Notes under the pieces: generated by a model
The model's database searches: none
Told to the model about the DNA's origin: nothing
What the model saw: only the letters and a program-made list of their open reading frames with translations
Shown: positions 1-8,659 of the stretch, piece by piece
Layout: each line of letters opens with the position of its first letter
Numbering within the stretch: the stretch's first letter is position 1
Assembly: GCF_000178995.1 (NCBI RefSeq)
Contig: NZ_ADVZ01000001.1
Coordinates: 1,336,001-1,400,000 of the forward strand
Source: Afipia sp. 1NLS2
GTDB lineage: Bacteria; Pseudomonadota; Alphaproteobacteria; Rhizobiales; Xanthobacteraceae
Direction: 5' to 3'
DNA: 64,000 nucleotides
Program-made: the position numbers and the translations under genes

Positions 1-495
1 GGGAACCTGGTCGAGACCGGGGATCGGCGGGACGCGCGGCCGGCTTCCGGTCGCGATGACGATCCTGCGGGCGCGGATGCGCTGGCCGGCGGCCTCGACC
101 GTCTGTCTGTCCAAGAAGCGCGCGTGCTCCCGGATCACAGTACAGCCGAGCCGTGTGAAGCGTTCCTCGGAATCGTTTGGCGCGATAGCTTTGATGACGC
201 TCTGCACCTGGCCATGCACCTTGTCGAAGTCGAAACGTGCTTCGGCCGGTAGGCGGCTGTAGGGGGCCAACTCTCGGAGCGAGTGAGCAAGCTTGGCGAC
301 CGCCAAGAACGACTTCGAAGGCACGCATCCGGTGTTGAGGCAATCGCCGCCCATGCGATGGGCCTCGATGAGGACGGTGCGCGCGCCCATCTGCACTGCG
401 CCCGCGGCAATCGTCAGGCCCGCGGAGCCCGCGCCGATGACGCAGAGATCGGTATTGATTTCGGTGGAGCGCCGGATTGATCTAGTGCTGCGCAC
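1..495 (-). CDS. mercuric-reductase-like FAD/NAD(P)-disulfide oxidoreductase, N-terminal part
   Basis: The first 165 residues of a pyridine nucleotide-disulfide oxidoreductase; the gene runs off the left edge. Residues 21-26 are the FAD-binding GAGSAG and residues 50-61 carry the redox pair in GDCLNTGCVPSK (C52, C57), as in mercuric reductases and dihydrolipoamide dehydrogenases. A second dinucleotide-fold strand, RIVIATGSRP, lies near the edge. The GTG at 495 was chosen because the reading frame opens just there, has a GGAG-type ribosome site 5' of it and overlaps the stop of the radical SAM gene, which suggests translational coupling. There is no N-terminal heavy-metal (HMA) domain. The C-terminal vicinal cysteines that would tell a true MerA from a generic reductase are outside the window, so the substrate is open. 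It sits in a metal-stress context. Confidence 0.8.
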   Translation of the reverse strand, partial: MRSTRSIRRSTEINTDLCVIGAGSAGLTIAAGAVQMGARTVLIEAHRMGGDCLNTGCVPSKSFLAVAKLAHSLRELAPYSRLPAEARFDFDKVHGQVQSVIKAIAPNDSEERFTRLGCTVIREHARFLDRQTVEAAGQRIRARRIVIATGSRPRVPPIPGLDQVP

Positions 496-1420
496 TACAC
501 GACGCTCCGCCCAGGACGCAGAACCGCGCGCATAAGGGGTGCATGAGCGGGACGGACCGCACCGTCGCCGCCGCGAGCGTCCCACCGAGATCGAACAACG
601 GATCGTAAGGAAGAAGGGTGCAAGCTGCGACCGTCGGCGAATCCGCGCCCTTGTGCTTCACGACCATGCGCGAGCTTGCACACATTACAGAGGAGGGACT
701 GCGCCCGAGAATTGACCAGCATTGCTCGGTGATCTCCGGCACGTCTTCGCCAGCCCGCATCTCCGGGAAGAGGACGAGGGCCGCGGGGTCGGCGGAGTCA
801 ATCGAAAGGCCCAGCTCCGCGAATAGCCGGCCGTAGGCCGCTCTGATCTGATCTTCGGCCTCCTTCCAGACCATGCGACCAGCTACGGATATATTGAATC
901 CGGCCTCAGCCAGCCACAACAGACCTGCGATGGTCGGCTTCCAGCTTCGCGGGCCGCGCAACTGTTCGTGGCCGGTTCTTTCGTAGCGGTCGAGGGAGAC
1001 TCTTACAGCGAGCCTGCCCGGAAACTCGGCGTTAAGGATCGCGAGCGGCGTCTTGAGCCTCTGCATCGGCTTCATCGCGTTCGTCAGGACCAGCGCCCTG
1101 AAACCCGCGCTCAGACTGTCGGCGATCATCTGGAGGATATCGGGATTCATGAAGGGTTCGCCGCCGGTGAATCCGATCTCTGCCGGCGGATGGTCGCGCT
1201 CCCTCGCCTCGTCCAGGAAGCGCCGTACTTCCTCTCTGGTCAAATAAACGAGACGGTCATTTCGCGGGCTCGACTCGATATAGCAGTTGTCGCAGGCGAG
1301 ATTGCACAGCGTTCCGGTATTGAACCAGAGCGTTTCAAGGGTGCCGAGCCTGACGCTCGCACGCGGAGCGCCGGTTGCGGTGACAAATGGATCAATGAAT
1401 TTCTGCGTTACATGGACCAT
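482..1420 (-). CDS. radical SAM enzyme, specificity unknown
   Basis: A 312-residue radical SAM protein. The canonical CxxxCxxC cluster motif is at C39, C43 and C46 (CNLACDNC), and GGEP follows at residues 86-89, a typical SAM-binding turn. The last 20 residues contain three cysteines (C..FC....SC), which may bind an auxiliary cluster. It lies downstream of a methylthioadenosine phosphorylase gene and overlaps the following flavoprotein gene by 14 bases. Radical SAM enzymes release 5'-deoxyadenosine, a known substrate of some MTA phosphorylases, so the pair could be metabolically linked. That is inference. I do not recognise the substrate; it lacks an obvious peptide-binding SPASM domain. Confidence 0.8.
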   Translation of the reverse strand: MVHVTQKFIDPFVTATGAPRASVRLGTLETLWFNTGTLCNLACDNCYIESSPRNDRLVYLTREEVRRFLDEARERDHPPAEIGFTGGEPFMNPDILQMIADSLSAGFRALVLTNAMKPMQRLKTPLAILNAEFPGRLAVRVSLDRYERTGHEQLRGPRSWKPTIAGLLWLAEAGFNISVAGRMVWKEAEDQIRAAYGRLFAELGLSIDSADPAALVLFPEMRAGEDVPEITEQCWSILGRSPSSVMCASSRMVVKHKGADSPTVAACTLLPYDPLFDLGGTLAAATVRSVPLMHPLCARFCVLGGASCSAQH

Positions 1421-1587
1421 GGCACATCCGACGTCGCGTCCCCTCTATGATAAGTTCGCGGACAGGCCGAAAAGGTTTCGTCCTCGCGAATCGCGAGGCG
1501 TAGCACGGCGAGGGTTGGCGACATCGGCCGCGGCGCCGCGGCGATTCCGTGAATGAAACGAGCGTCGCCGTCGGACGGAGGCCGAGT

Positions 1588-2464
1588 TCAGGACCGCCTC
1601 AGAGCGCGGCCGGCGACAGCATCGAGTTTTGCCACCATGCTTGGGTCGCGCGCACCGGGCGCGGTAACAAGGGCGACATCCAATGCGCAGTCGCATTCAT
1701 GGGGACAGAGAGTGGGTCTGTCGTCCCTCAGCCGCAGCGCAAGCAGGCGAATGAGCCGCTTGGCCTTCTCGGCGTTCTCGTTCAGCACGCGGATGACATC
1801 GGCGACTTGGACGTGTGCGTGATCGGGATGCCAGCAATCGAAGTCGGTGACCATTGCGACAGTGAGAAAGCACATCTCGGCCTCGCGGGCGAGCTTCGCT
1901 TCCGGCATGTTGGTCATGCCGATGACGTCGCACTCCCATGACCGATAGATGCGCGACTCGGCCAAGCTGGAGAATTGCGGTCCTTCCATCGCGAGGTAGG
2001 TGCCGCCGCGCCTGACTGGTATACCGGCCTCGGCGGCGCATTGATGCGCAAATTTCGCAAGCCGGTCGCAGGTCGGATGCGCCATTGAGATATGAGCGAC
2101 CAACCCCTTCCCCGAAAAAGCTGCTCTGTCGTGCGATCGTGCGATCGACGAATTGATCCACGACGACAAAATGGCCTGGTGGAAGATCTTCGCGAAGCGA
2201 GCCGCAGGCCGACACCGACAAGAGATCGGTAACGCCGGACCTTTTCAAGGCGTCGATGTTTGCGCGGTAGTTGATCGAACTGGGCGAATGGCGATGGCCG
2301 CGGCCATGGCGCGGGACAAAGACGACTTCTAGACCGTCGAGCGTACCGAAAAGAAATTCGTCGGATGTCTCGCCGAAGGGCGATGCGACCCTCCGCCAAG
2401 TTGGATTCTCAAGCCCGGCAATGTCGTAAACGCCGCTTCCGCCAAGTACGCCTAAAATGGTCAT
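1588..2464 (-). pseudogene. mtnP: S-methyl-5'-thioadenosine phosphorylase, single-base frameshift
   Basis: MTA phosphorylase cleaves methylthioadenosine (and often 5'-deoxyadenosine) to adenine and a ribose phosphate. The first frame (from 2464) holds the start LGGSGVYDI, PRHGRGHRHSP and SACGSL. It then loses homology after FVDRTIARQSSFFGEG. The family sequence resumes at once in another frame with LVAHISMAHPTCDRL, GGTYLAMEGPQFS and DVIGMTNMPEAKLA, ending at 1588. The switch falls in the C4 run at 2104-2107 (plus strand); removing one base restores a gene of about 290 residues, the normal family length. Either a sequencing/assembly error or a very recent mutation. It follows the thioredoxin gene by 39 bases. 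Confidence 0.85.
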
Positions 2465-2503
2465 TCTTACTTCGCCCTGGTTCGTGAGCGGACGGCGAAG
2501 CCG

Positions 2504-3106
2504 TCACTTTAGATTGATGAAATAGTCGATGAACGAACGTGCGAGTGGAGAGTCCCACGTCGTGGGACCAACCAGAAACCCTGTGACCAAGCCCCGCTTG
2601 TCCAAGACGTAGGTGGTTGGATATCCATAGACGGGCATAACCGGTTCCGGCTTCCCCTCACTGGTCAGCGCACCGAACTCGTGGTCGGGATCAAGCACCA
2701 CGGTCAGGTGCCGAAGATTGTGTCGATTGATGAACGACTGCACCTGCCGTCCATCGCCGCCGTCAAGTGAGACCGCGACGACGACAAAGCGGTCGGGAGG
2801 AAGACTGGCCGCAAGCGCCTCGAGAGACGGCATTTCCTCCACACAAGGAGCACACCAACTGGCCCAGAAATTAAGAAGGACGACCTTTCCGTAGAACTTT
2901 TCCATGCTCAGCATGCGGCCGTCGAGGCCGCGGAGTCGCATGAGCGGCGCAGGTTTCAGCGGTTCCTCTAAAATGAACTGGCTTATTCCGTTGCGCAGCG
3001 TTGGCGGATTGAGCGATTCGGGGCGTGCATTCGCGCTAGAGATCATTGCCGCCGCAGAAACGAGAACCAGTGTTGCAATGAGCAGGAACGGGCGCGTCCA
3101 CATCAT
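2504..3106 (-). CDS. TlpA/ResA-like periplasmic thioredoxin
   Basis: A 200-residue exported thioredoxin-fold reductase. Residues 1-28 form a signal peptide or membrane anchor (MMWTRPFLLIATLVLV..., cut near SANA-RP). The active site is WASWCAPC with cysteines near 85 and 88, inside the AhpC/TSA-TlpA fold (GKVVLLNFWAS upstream; a cis-Pro region, GYPTTYVLD, downstream). The frame is open further upstream to 3205, but ATG 3106 is preferred because it overlaps the stop of the anti-sigma gene as ATGA and begins directly with the signal peptide. Such proteins reduce disulfides in periplasmic metalloproteins. Here it is probably co-transcribed with the ECF sigma/anti-sigma pair, so it may be part of the metal-stress response. 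Confidence 0.85.
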   Translation of the reverse strand: MMWTRPFLLIATLVLVSAAAMISSANARPESLNPPTLRNGISQFILEEPLKPAPLMRLRGLDGRMLSMEKFYGKVVLLNFWASWCAPCVEEMPSLEALAASLPPDRFVVVAVSLDGGDGRQVQSFINRHNLRHLTVVLDPDHEFGALTSEGKPEPVMPVYGYPTTYVLDKRGLVTGFLVGPTTWDSPLARSFIDYFINLK

Positions 3107-3774
3107 GTGAAACGGTCCAGCGGCTGGGGCGCCACCCAGGACAGCATTCGTCGTCCAAAGATCCTGCCAAGGGCGATGATCAGGATTGCGGCCCCGAGGT
3201 TCCACATGAGGATCATGACAGTTGCGTCAATGTCGTGGAACAGAGACAGGGCGCTTGCGGTCAGCGCTCCAACGGCGACACTGCCCATCCAGATTACGGC
3301 AATCGGGCGCAGCCGAGCGGTGTAACGCAGCATGACAAGCAGCGCTAAGGACAGCGGCAGGCTGGTCAACACCAGCGTCGCGAAGCACGATACCGCCTCG
3401 CCCATTTGCATGCCCGCTGGGCCTACGGAGACCCAATCGGTCAGGCAACCGACGCCGACGGTCGACATCCAGACCAGCAGGCTCGGCAGAGGCAGGAGGC
3501 TGTACAGGCGTGAACGATCGGGGAGGCTGAGCATGAACGCAGCAACGGCTGCCAGCACACCTGTCAGCAGAGAGGCAACAAGTCCAACCACGTAGACGCG
3601 ATCGGCGAGCTGCTTTGCGAAGTCCGGACGCAGGCCGTGGCTGATGCCGAGCAGGACGAGAACCAGGGCCGCCAGGGCGAGCCAGAAGCACGCGCGCAGA
3701 ACCGGCGGTCGCAGGCGGCGCACGGGCGTCGCATTCGCGCTGAGAGAGGCAATGAGGTCTGGGGTCGTGATCAC
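3103..3774 (-). CDS. nrsF: NrsF/DUF1109 membrane anti-sigma factor
   Basis: A 223-residue protein with about six hydrophobic segments and little soluble sequence, matching the DUF1109/NrsF family. Family members sit in the inner membrane and hold a SigF-type ECF sigma factor inactive until metal stress such as chromate, cadmium or copper. Conserved cysteines are visible in the loops (VGCLTDW, AVSCFATL); in the Caulobacter protein, periplasmic cysteines matter for signal sensing. It overlaps the sigma gene upstream by 4 bases and the thioredoxin gene downstream by 4 bases, so the three are translationally coupled. Confidence 0.85.
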   Translation of the reverse strand: MITTPDLIASLSANATPVRRLRPPVLRACFWLALAALVLVLLGISHGLRPDFAKQLADRVYVVGLVASLLTGVLAAVAAFMLSLPDRSRLYSLLPLPSLLVWMSTVGVGCLTDWVSVGPAGMQMGEAVSCFATLVLTSLPLSLALLVMLRYTARLRPIAVIWMGSVAVGALTASALSLFHDIDATVMILMWNLGAAILIIALGRIFGRRMLSWVAPQPLDRFT

Positions 3775-4406
3775 GTAATATCACCCTTGCCAAGAATCGC
3801 GCGGAGACTCTTGAGAGCCCGATGCGTCGCGACCTTCAACGCCGCGATGGACATACCGCTTTGATCCGCAGCCTCTTTCAACGACATCTCCTGGAGCTTC
3901 AGGAGCGTGACGGCTTCTCGTTGGCCTGGCGGCAGTTTCTCCACCGCTTCGCGCACCGATCGTCCATCAGCTCTCGTCTCTAAGTTCGTCTCAGCGTCAG
4001 CAATGGTTTCATGGTCTTCGTTCAATGGCGTTTCGCGACGAGCGGAACGTCCTTGTTGCCGCAGCCGGTCAATGATCCGTCTACGGCTGATTGCCACAAG
4101 CCAGGGTGTGAAGGGACGTGTCGGGTCATATATCTGGCGAACGGAGTGGATGGTGAGCAAGATGTCTTGGATCGTGTCTTCGACATCTTGAGGAGAGCGA
4201 TGATGGCGTCCCACCAAAAGGCGCAGATAGGGCGTGATCTCGGTCAGAAGCCGTCGATAAGCCTCACCGTCGCCGGCCTGCGCCCGCGCCATGAAGATCG
4301 ACCATTCGACGTCGCGCTTCGCCGAAGTACTATCAGCATGGCGACTGGTCTGGCTTCCACCAACGACTCTCAATAGCGGGTTACCCTTCTGGTTGCCCGA
4401 TGCCAT
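3771..4406 (-). CDS. sigF: SigF-like ECF sigma factor
   Basis: A 211-residue ECF sigma factor. Region 2 is seen at about residues 45-115 (AYRRLLTEITPYLR, DVEDTIQDILLTIH, PFTPWLVAISRRRIIDRLR). Region 4 is at about 150-205 (LPPGQREAVTLLKLQEMSLKEAA followed by a helix-turn-helix, SIAALKVATHRALKSLR). There is no extra C-terminal domain. Pairing with a DUF1109 anti-sigma gene in a 4-base overlap and divergence from a bufferin operon match the Caulobacter SigF-NrsF arrangement. The start is supported by GAGGAAG about 10 bases upstream of the ATG. It most likely drives the two promoter-like elements in front of bufA1. Confidence 0.88.
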   Translation of the reverse strand: MASGNQKGNPLLRVVGGSQTSRHADSTSAKRDVEWSIFMARAQAGDGEAYRRLLTEITPYLRLLVGRHHRSPQDVEDTIQDILLTIHSVRQIYDPTRPFTPWLVAISRRRIIDRLRQQGRSARRETPLNEDHETIADAETNLETRADGRSVREAVEKLPPGQREAVTLLKLQEMSLKEAADQSGMSIAALKVATHRALKSLRAILGKGDIT

Positions 4407-4519
4407 CGACCGTCTTCCTCGTAACTTCGGTGCCGCGATTCGACATGACGTCTGGCGCGTTGTTCCATCGTATCTCCGAGGAAGGCTTCTGGCAGGGGAT
4501 TTCTTTTTGCCGACTGATA

Positions 4520-4544
4520 GTAACCTTTAATGCTGAGATGCGAA
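4520..4544 (+). promoter_or_regulatory. distal SigF-type promoter-like element
   Basis: GTAACC at 4520-4525, a 15-base spacer, then CGAA at 4541-4544. This matches the GTAACC-N16-CGAA form recalled for Caulobacter SigF promoters, with one base less in the spacer. It lies about 240 bases upstream of bufA1, so a transcript from it would have a long leader. Confidence 0.45.
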
Positions 4545-4675
4545 CGCATGCGTGACCGCCGCGGGGCCGCGTGACGCCAAGGCCGGGCGGAAGATCCGCC
4601 GAGGTCAATGGCGCTGTGACGTCGGGCGAAGCCTCGTCGTGATGAGTGGGCCGAAATGTGCCGCGCCTGCTGAAC

Positions 4676-4701
4676 GTAACCATTCTACCCCAACAGCCGA
4701 A
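4676..4701 (+). promoter_or_regulatory. proximal SigF-type promoter-like element for the buf operon
   Basis: GTAACC at 4676-4681, a 16-base spacer, CGAA at 4698-4701. It points at bufA1, whose ATG is about 80 bases downstream. The sequence and spacing agree with the SigF-type consensus (from memory of the Caulobacter work), and the cognate sigma factor is encoded divergently next door. Confidence 0.6.
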
Positions 4702-4782
4702 CTTTGAATTGAGCAGGCTACAACAGCGTGCTCGCTAGCGCACGATCTCCGTCGCTGGCTCAACCCGTTCGGAGGTTTCTAC

Positions 4783-5130
4783 ATGAAGGTCAATCATTCG
4801 ACGTCCACGCTCGTGGCGAGCGCTTTCGCCCTTGCTCTGGGTGGTCTCGCTGCGGCGCCCGCGATGGCGCAGAGCTCCGGCATGATGACCAAGGAGCAGA
4901 TGATGCAGAAGCAGGATATGACCAAGAAGTCGGTCATGTCCGGCAAGATGGAGATGTGCTACGGCGTCGCCCTGAAGGGCCAGAACGACTGTTACGCCGG
5001 GGCCGGCACGACCTGCGCCGGCACAAGCACCGCCAACTACCAGGGCAACGCCTTCAAACTGGAGCCGAAGGGGACCTGCACCTCGATCAAGACGCCGAAT
5101 GGCGTGGGCAGCCTCACCCCGAAGGCCTGA
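4783..5130 (+). CDS. bufA1: bufferin precursor peptide (DUF2282)
   Basis: A 115-residue DUF2282 protein. Residues 1-29 are a Sec signal peptide ending AMA-Q. The mature part is Met-rich ([16 protein letters not shown]) and carries four cysteines at 59, 70, 78 and 99, the hallmark of class 1 bufferins. These are copper-binding ribosomal peptides whose cysteines are modified by a DUF692 enzyme before export to the periplasm. A strong GGAGG site stands at about 4771-4775, 8 bases before the ATG. It is the first gene of an operon with bufB, bufC and doxX and is preceded by SigF-type promoter elements. The function is known for the family; the modification pattern here is inferred. Confidence 0.88.
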   Translation: MKVNHSTSTLVASAFALALGGLAAAPAMAQSSGMMTKEQMMQKQDMTKKSVMSGKMEMCYGVALKGQNDCYAGAGTTCAGTSTANYQGNAFKLEPKGTCTSIKTPNGVGSLTPKA

Positions 5131-5194
5131 AGCGTCGATGGGCGGATGGCGCATGCGTCCGCCCAAACCTTCACCCCGTTGTTGAGAGGCTCCC

Positions 5195-6085
5195 ATGTCG
5201 ACAGAACTCTGTCCGGCGGATAAGACCGCCATACCCCGGCGCGCCGGCGTCGGCCTGAAGGCGGAGCACTATCAGCGCATTCTCTCCGAGACGCCCGATG
5301 TCGGGTTTTTCGAGGTTCACGCCGAGAACTACATGGGGGCCGGCGGCCCGCCTCATCGGTATTTGACGCGCATTCGCGAACGGTATCCCCTGTCGCTGCA
5401 TGGAGTTGGGTTGTCGATCGGTGGCACGCGGCCGCTCGATCGAGAACACCTGACCAGGCTCGCCGACCTCATCCGTCGATACCGGCCGGGACTGTTCTCC
5501 GAACATCTCGCCTGGTCGACGCACGATACTGGCTTTTTGAACGACCTGTTGCCGGCCCCCTATACCACCGAGACGCTCGTGCGCGTCTCGGACCATATCG
5601 ATGAGGTGCAGACGGCGCTCGGCCGCCAGATGTTGCTTGAGAATCCGTCGACATATGTTTGGTTCGAGGAGAGCACGTGGGGGGAAACCGAATTCATCAG
5701 CGAGGTTGTGCGGAGAACCGGCTGCGGCTTGTTGCTGGATGTCAACAATGTGCATGTCTCCTGCACAAACCAGCTTTGGGACGCGGAGCGCTACATCGCC
5801 GATTTCCCTCTCGCCCATGTACGGGAGATCCATCTCGCGGGCCATACGCGCGAGATTGACGATAAGGGGCGCCCGCTGCTTATCGACACCCATGACAAAC
5901 TCGTCGACGAGCTGGTGTGGAATCTCTTCCGGAGGGTCATCACGCGCACGGGGCCCATCCCGACGCTGATTGAATGGGACGCCAACATTCCCCCGTGGCG
6001 CGAACTCGCGGCCGAGGCCGCTATGGCTGACGTCCTGATGGGCGCGCTCGAAACGAAGGAAGTTCGTCGTGCTGCTATCGGCTGA
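5195..6085 (+). CDS. bufB: MNIO-family (DUF692) bufferin-modifying oxidase
   Basis: A 296-residue DUF692 TIM-barrel protein of the multinuclear non-haem iron oxidative (MNIO) family. Metal-ligand candidates occur in the usual order: [51 protein letters not shown] and LIEWDANIP. Family members convert cysteines of the precursor peptide into thiooxazole-type heterocycles with the help of a BufC partner. The gene lies 64 bases downstream of bufA1 and overlaps bufC by 17 bases, which supports one transcript. Length and start (ATG after GAGAGGCTCCC) are normal for the family. Confidence 0.9.
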   Translation: MSTELCPADKTAIPRRAGVGLKAEHYQRILSETPDVGFFEVHAENYMGAGGPPHRYLTRIRERYPLSLHGVGLSIGGTRPLDREHLTRLADLIRRYRPGLFSEHLAWSTHDTGFLNDLLPAPYTTETLVRVSDHIDEVQTALGRQMLLENPSTYVWFEESTWGETEFISEVVRRTGCGLLLDVNNVHVSCTNQLWDAERYIADFPLAHVREIHLAGHTREIDDKGRPLLIDTHDKLVDELVWNLFRRVITRTGPIPTLIEWDANIPPWRELAAEAAMADVLMGALETKEVRRAAIG

Positions 6086-6869
6086 TCGGCAGCGGGAATT
6101 TGCGGCCGCTCTGCTCGATCCAGAGCGCCCGACGCCGAGCGGGATCATTGGTCCCGATGGTGACGTCTGTCCGAAGCGCTTCGCGGTTTACCGAAACAAC
6201 GTCGTCGTGGGCCTCACCGAGATACTGAAGGCTGCTTACCCCGCGGCACGGCGATTGGTCGGGGAAGAGTTCTTCGACGCAATGGCGGGGATTTATGTCC
6301 GCGCCGAGCCGCCGCGGTCGCCGATCCTTCTCGAGTACGGCGGGACATTTCCTGCGTTCGTTGAGACGTTTCCCCCAGCCGCAAGCGTGCCCTATCTGGC
6401 CGATGTGACGCGCATCGAATGGGCTTGGGTCTTAGCCTACCACGCGGCGGAGGCCTGCCCGCTCAGTTCGGGCTCCTTCGCCAACATAGCGGCTGACGAG
6501 CTTCCTGGCCTTCGCCTCCTGCTTCACCCGTCCGTCCAGGTTTGCCGTTCCAGCATGCCGGCACTCACGATATGGCGCATGAATGCTGAGGAGGGTGAGC
6601 CTGGACAGGTGACGTTGGATGATGAAGGCGAAGACACCTTGGTCGTTCGGCCGGACGCGACTGTCGAAGTTCGATCTCTGCCGCCGGGAGCTGCGGACTT
6701 CATCGGCGCGCTCGACGCTGGGCACACCGTCGCGGATGCGACCCAGTTAGCCACCGCCTGTGATCGCCGTTTCGACCTTACCGCGAACATCGCCGGTCTT
6801 ATCGACGCCGGCGCGCTCTTCGCCTTTCAGACGCGCACGGGCATCTGCCTTGATGCGCAAGGATCCTAA
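6069..6869 (+). CDS. bufC: DUF2063 partner protein of the MNIO enzyme
   Basis: A 266-residue DUF2063 protein. The N-terminal half carries the family sequence ([49 protein letters not shown]). The C-terminal half is a winged-helix/peptide-recognition-like region. BufC-type proteins bind the precursor peptide and present it to BufB. The start is a GTG at 6069 inside the end of bufB (17-base overlap), consistent with coupled synthesis of the two subunits. The stop is one base from the start of the DoxX gene. Confidence 0.85.
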   Translation: MLLSADRQREFAAALLDPERPTPSGIIGPDGDVCPKRFAVYRNNVVVGLTEILKAAYPAARRLVGEEFFDAMAGIYVRAEPPRSPILLEYGGTFPAFVETFPPAASVPYLADVTRIEWAWVLAYHAAEACPLSSGSFANIAADELPGLRLLLHPSVQVCRSSMPALTIWRMNAEEGEPGQVTLDDEGEDTLVVRPDATVEVRSLPPGAADFIGALDAGHTVADATQLATACDRRFDLTANIAGLIDAGALFAFQTRTGICLDAQGS

Positions 6870-6870
6870 T

Positions 6871-7395
6871 ATGAGCGCCAGCACATTACATGCACTGTCT
6901 TCCCTTCGATCGGGCTGCATCGGTCGATTTGCGGAGATGTTGCAATCCTGGATCGGCAGAATTGGTGTGATCGTGGCGCCGCCGATTCTGCGGATCGCGC
7001 TCGCCGTTCCATTCTTCAAGTCAGGGCTGACGCGCTGGGACGGTTTCCTGTCCTTGTCACCGAGCACCGCTTTCCTCTTCGAGAACATGTTCAAGCTTCA
7101 CATCTTCGGCAGCGAGTATCCGTTCCCGATGCCAATTGTCGTTGCGCATCTGGTGGGGATGGCGGAGATCACGCTGCCGATCCTGCTAGTTCTCGGCCTG
7201 GGCACCCGCTTCGTCGCGCTCGGGCTTCTGACGATGACAGGCGTCATCCAGCTTACCGTCCCCGAAGGCTGGGCGAACTTCCATCTGCCATGGGCCTCGA
7301 TGGCGCTCGCCATCATGGCGTTAGGGCCGGGCCGTCTATCCCTCGATGCGACCCTCTCCGCCGTTGCAAAGCGCGCATTCGGGAAAACGAAATGA
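6871..7395 (+). CDS. DoxX-family membrane protein of the buf operon
   Basis: A 174-residue DoxX-type inner-membrane protein with about four hydrophobic helices (PPILRIALAVPFFKSGL, MPIVVAHLVGMAEITLPIL, LGTRFVALGLLTMTGVIQL, WASMALAIMALGPG). DoxX proteins are typical fourth genes of bufferin operons; a role in electron supply or redox balance is suspected but unproven. The ATG at 6871 directly follows the bufC stop (TAATATG) with AAGGA upstream. The frame is open further upstream, but that stretch is an out-of-frame reading of bufC. Confidence 0.82.
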   Translation: MSASTLHALSSLRSGCIGRFAEMLQSWIGRIGVIVAPPILRIALAVPFFKSGLTRWDGFLSLSPSTAFLFENMFKLHIFGSEYPFPMPIVVAHLVGMAEITLPILLVLGLGTRFVALGLLTMTGVIQLTVPEGWANFHLPWASMALAIMALGPGRLSLDATLSAVAKRAFGKTK

Positions 7396-7517
7396 CCTAA
7401 CTGCGCCCTCGTGGATCCACCCTGCAAACATGGCAGGCCCAACGCTGAGACCGGCTCGAGATCGGATATCGCTCGGTGACGCGCGTCGGAGTCTGCCGCT
7501 GAGGCTGACTTTCGAAG

Positions 7518-8435
7518 ATGCCCATAGAACTGCAAGATCTCAGATGGGCCATCATCGCGACGCAGCACCGGAGTCTGCGTCAGGCAGCGGAAGCACTCAA
7601 CATCCGTCAATCCACGCTTAGCCGCCGCTTGCGCGGTTTGGAGTCCATGCTTGGTGTCCAACTCTTCCAACGAACGAACGGCGGCACTCGGCCGACAACT
7701 GAAGGCTTGGAGTTCCTAGACGCCGCGCGCCGGATAATTGGTGAGGCAGAAACAATCACGGCTCGCCTCAAAAGCCGCTCCCGGGGCGAGAGTGGACGCC
7801 TGACGATCGGCATCCATGCTTCTCTTTCGGCCGGCAATTTGCGCGCCACGCTCATCGAATATCGCAAGCGCTTTCCGGATGTAGAAACGCACTTGGTCGA
7901 TGGATCGAGCGACCAGTTGATAGCTGATCTCGCGAGTTCAGCGGTTGACATTGCATTCGTTGCAGAAGGCCATGCCCGATGGGAGGGAAGGTCATTGCCG
8001 GTTTGGAGCGAACGGGTCGTGGTTGCGCTTCCGGAGGATCACCCGCTCAGCCGCCGAGAGACGATTCACTGGGCCGACCTGAAAGCCGAGGTTCTGCTGG
8101 TGCCGTTGCGTGGGCCTGGTCCGGAATTCATCAAACTTCTCGCTAACAAACTCGGATGCCAAGACGCCGGTCGACTGAACCACCACGAAGTTGCGCTGGA
8201 CCGGCTTCTGACAATGGTCGGCGCTGGTTGGGGTATCTTGGTTGCGTTAGAGGGCGCAACGGGCGCGACATATCCCGGCGTCACCTTTCGGGAAGTCCAC
8301 GAGAGCGATGGGCCAACACGTTTGAACTTTTGGGCGTACTGGCGGAAGACGAATAGCAACCCCTCTCTCCGCCCGTTTCTCGACATGGTCCGCGAACGTT
8401 ATCCAGATCTATCGAGCGATTCTGATCCAAGTTAA
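7518..8435 (+). CDS. LysR-family transcriptional regulator
   Basis: A 305-residue LysR regulator: winged helix-turn-helix at residues 1-65 (RQAAEALNIRQSTLSRRLRGLE is the recognition region), then a periplasmic-binding-like effector domain from about 90. It ends convergently with the DUF2274 gene, the two stops overlapping (8432-8435). LysR genes at this place beside trbI recur in Trb-type integrative elements, so it belongs to the backbone rather than to the metal cargo on its left. The ligand and targets cannot be told from sequence. Confidence 0.85.
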   Translation: MPIELQDLRWAIIATQHRSLRQAAEALNIRQSTLSRRLRGLESMLGVQLFQRTNGGTRPTTEGLEFLDAARRIIGEAETITARLKSRSRGESGRLTIGIHASLSAGNLRATLIEYRKRFPDVETHLVDGSSDQLIADLASSAVDIAFVAEGHARWEGRSLPVWSERVVVALPEDHPLSRRETIHWADLKAEVLLVPLRGPGPEFIKLLANKLGCQDAGRLNHHEVALDRLLTMVGAGWGILVALEGATGATYPGVTFREVHESDGPTRLNFWAYWRKTNSNPSLRPFLDMVRERYPDLSSDSDPS

Positions 8436-8659
8436 GGCTGGGCACGATCGTTTCGCGCCTTGGCGAAGGCGCGATCAGTGGCCATGAAGCGCTGGATCAT
8501 CGGCGCGATCAGCTTGGCGGGATCTGAGACAGGGCGTCCGGTCGTCCGTCCCAGCACCTCGGCATAGGCAACCAGGTCGCGATGCACGGAGGCGGGTAAT
8601 TCGAGGCTGACCTTTACTGGCTTGTCATCCGGGAGCGTCCCGAGTTTGAGCTTCGTCAC
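8432..8659 (-). CDS. DUF2274 protein, last gene of the trb operon
   Basis: A 75-residue DUF2274 protein with the ending typical of a small DNA-binding or accessory protein (VKVSLELPASVHRDLVAYAEVLGR, a ribbon-helix-helix-like pattern). It overlaps the trbI stop by 4 bases and closes the conjugation operon. Function unproven; it is almost always found next to trbI in this element type. Confidence 0.75.
   Translation of the reverse strand: MTKLKLGTLPDDKPVKVSLELPASVHRDLVAYAEVLGRTTGRPVSDPAKLIAPMIQRFMATDRAFAKARNDRAQP

Larger units (their letters stand above)
4407..4782. other. 376-bp divergent intergenic region between sigF and bufA1
   Basis: No credible gene is visible here. The region contains two plus-strand ECF-type promoter elements (4520-4544 and 4676-4701), each given separately. 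A GTAACC hexamer on the minus strand (4379-4384) lies inside the sigF coding region and has no CGAA partner at the right distance, so no SigF-type promoter for sigF itself could be assigned. Confidence 0.6.

Noticed and set aside
4379-4384. Minus-strand GTAACC as a promoter for sigF
   Set aside because: It lies inside the sigF coding sequence and no CGAA stands 15-17 bases downstream.
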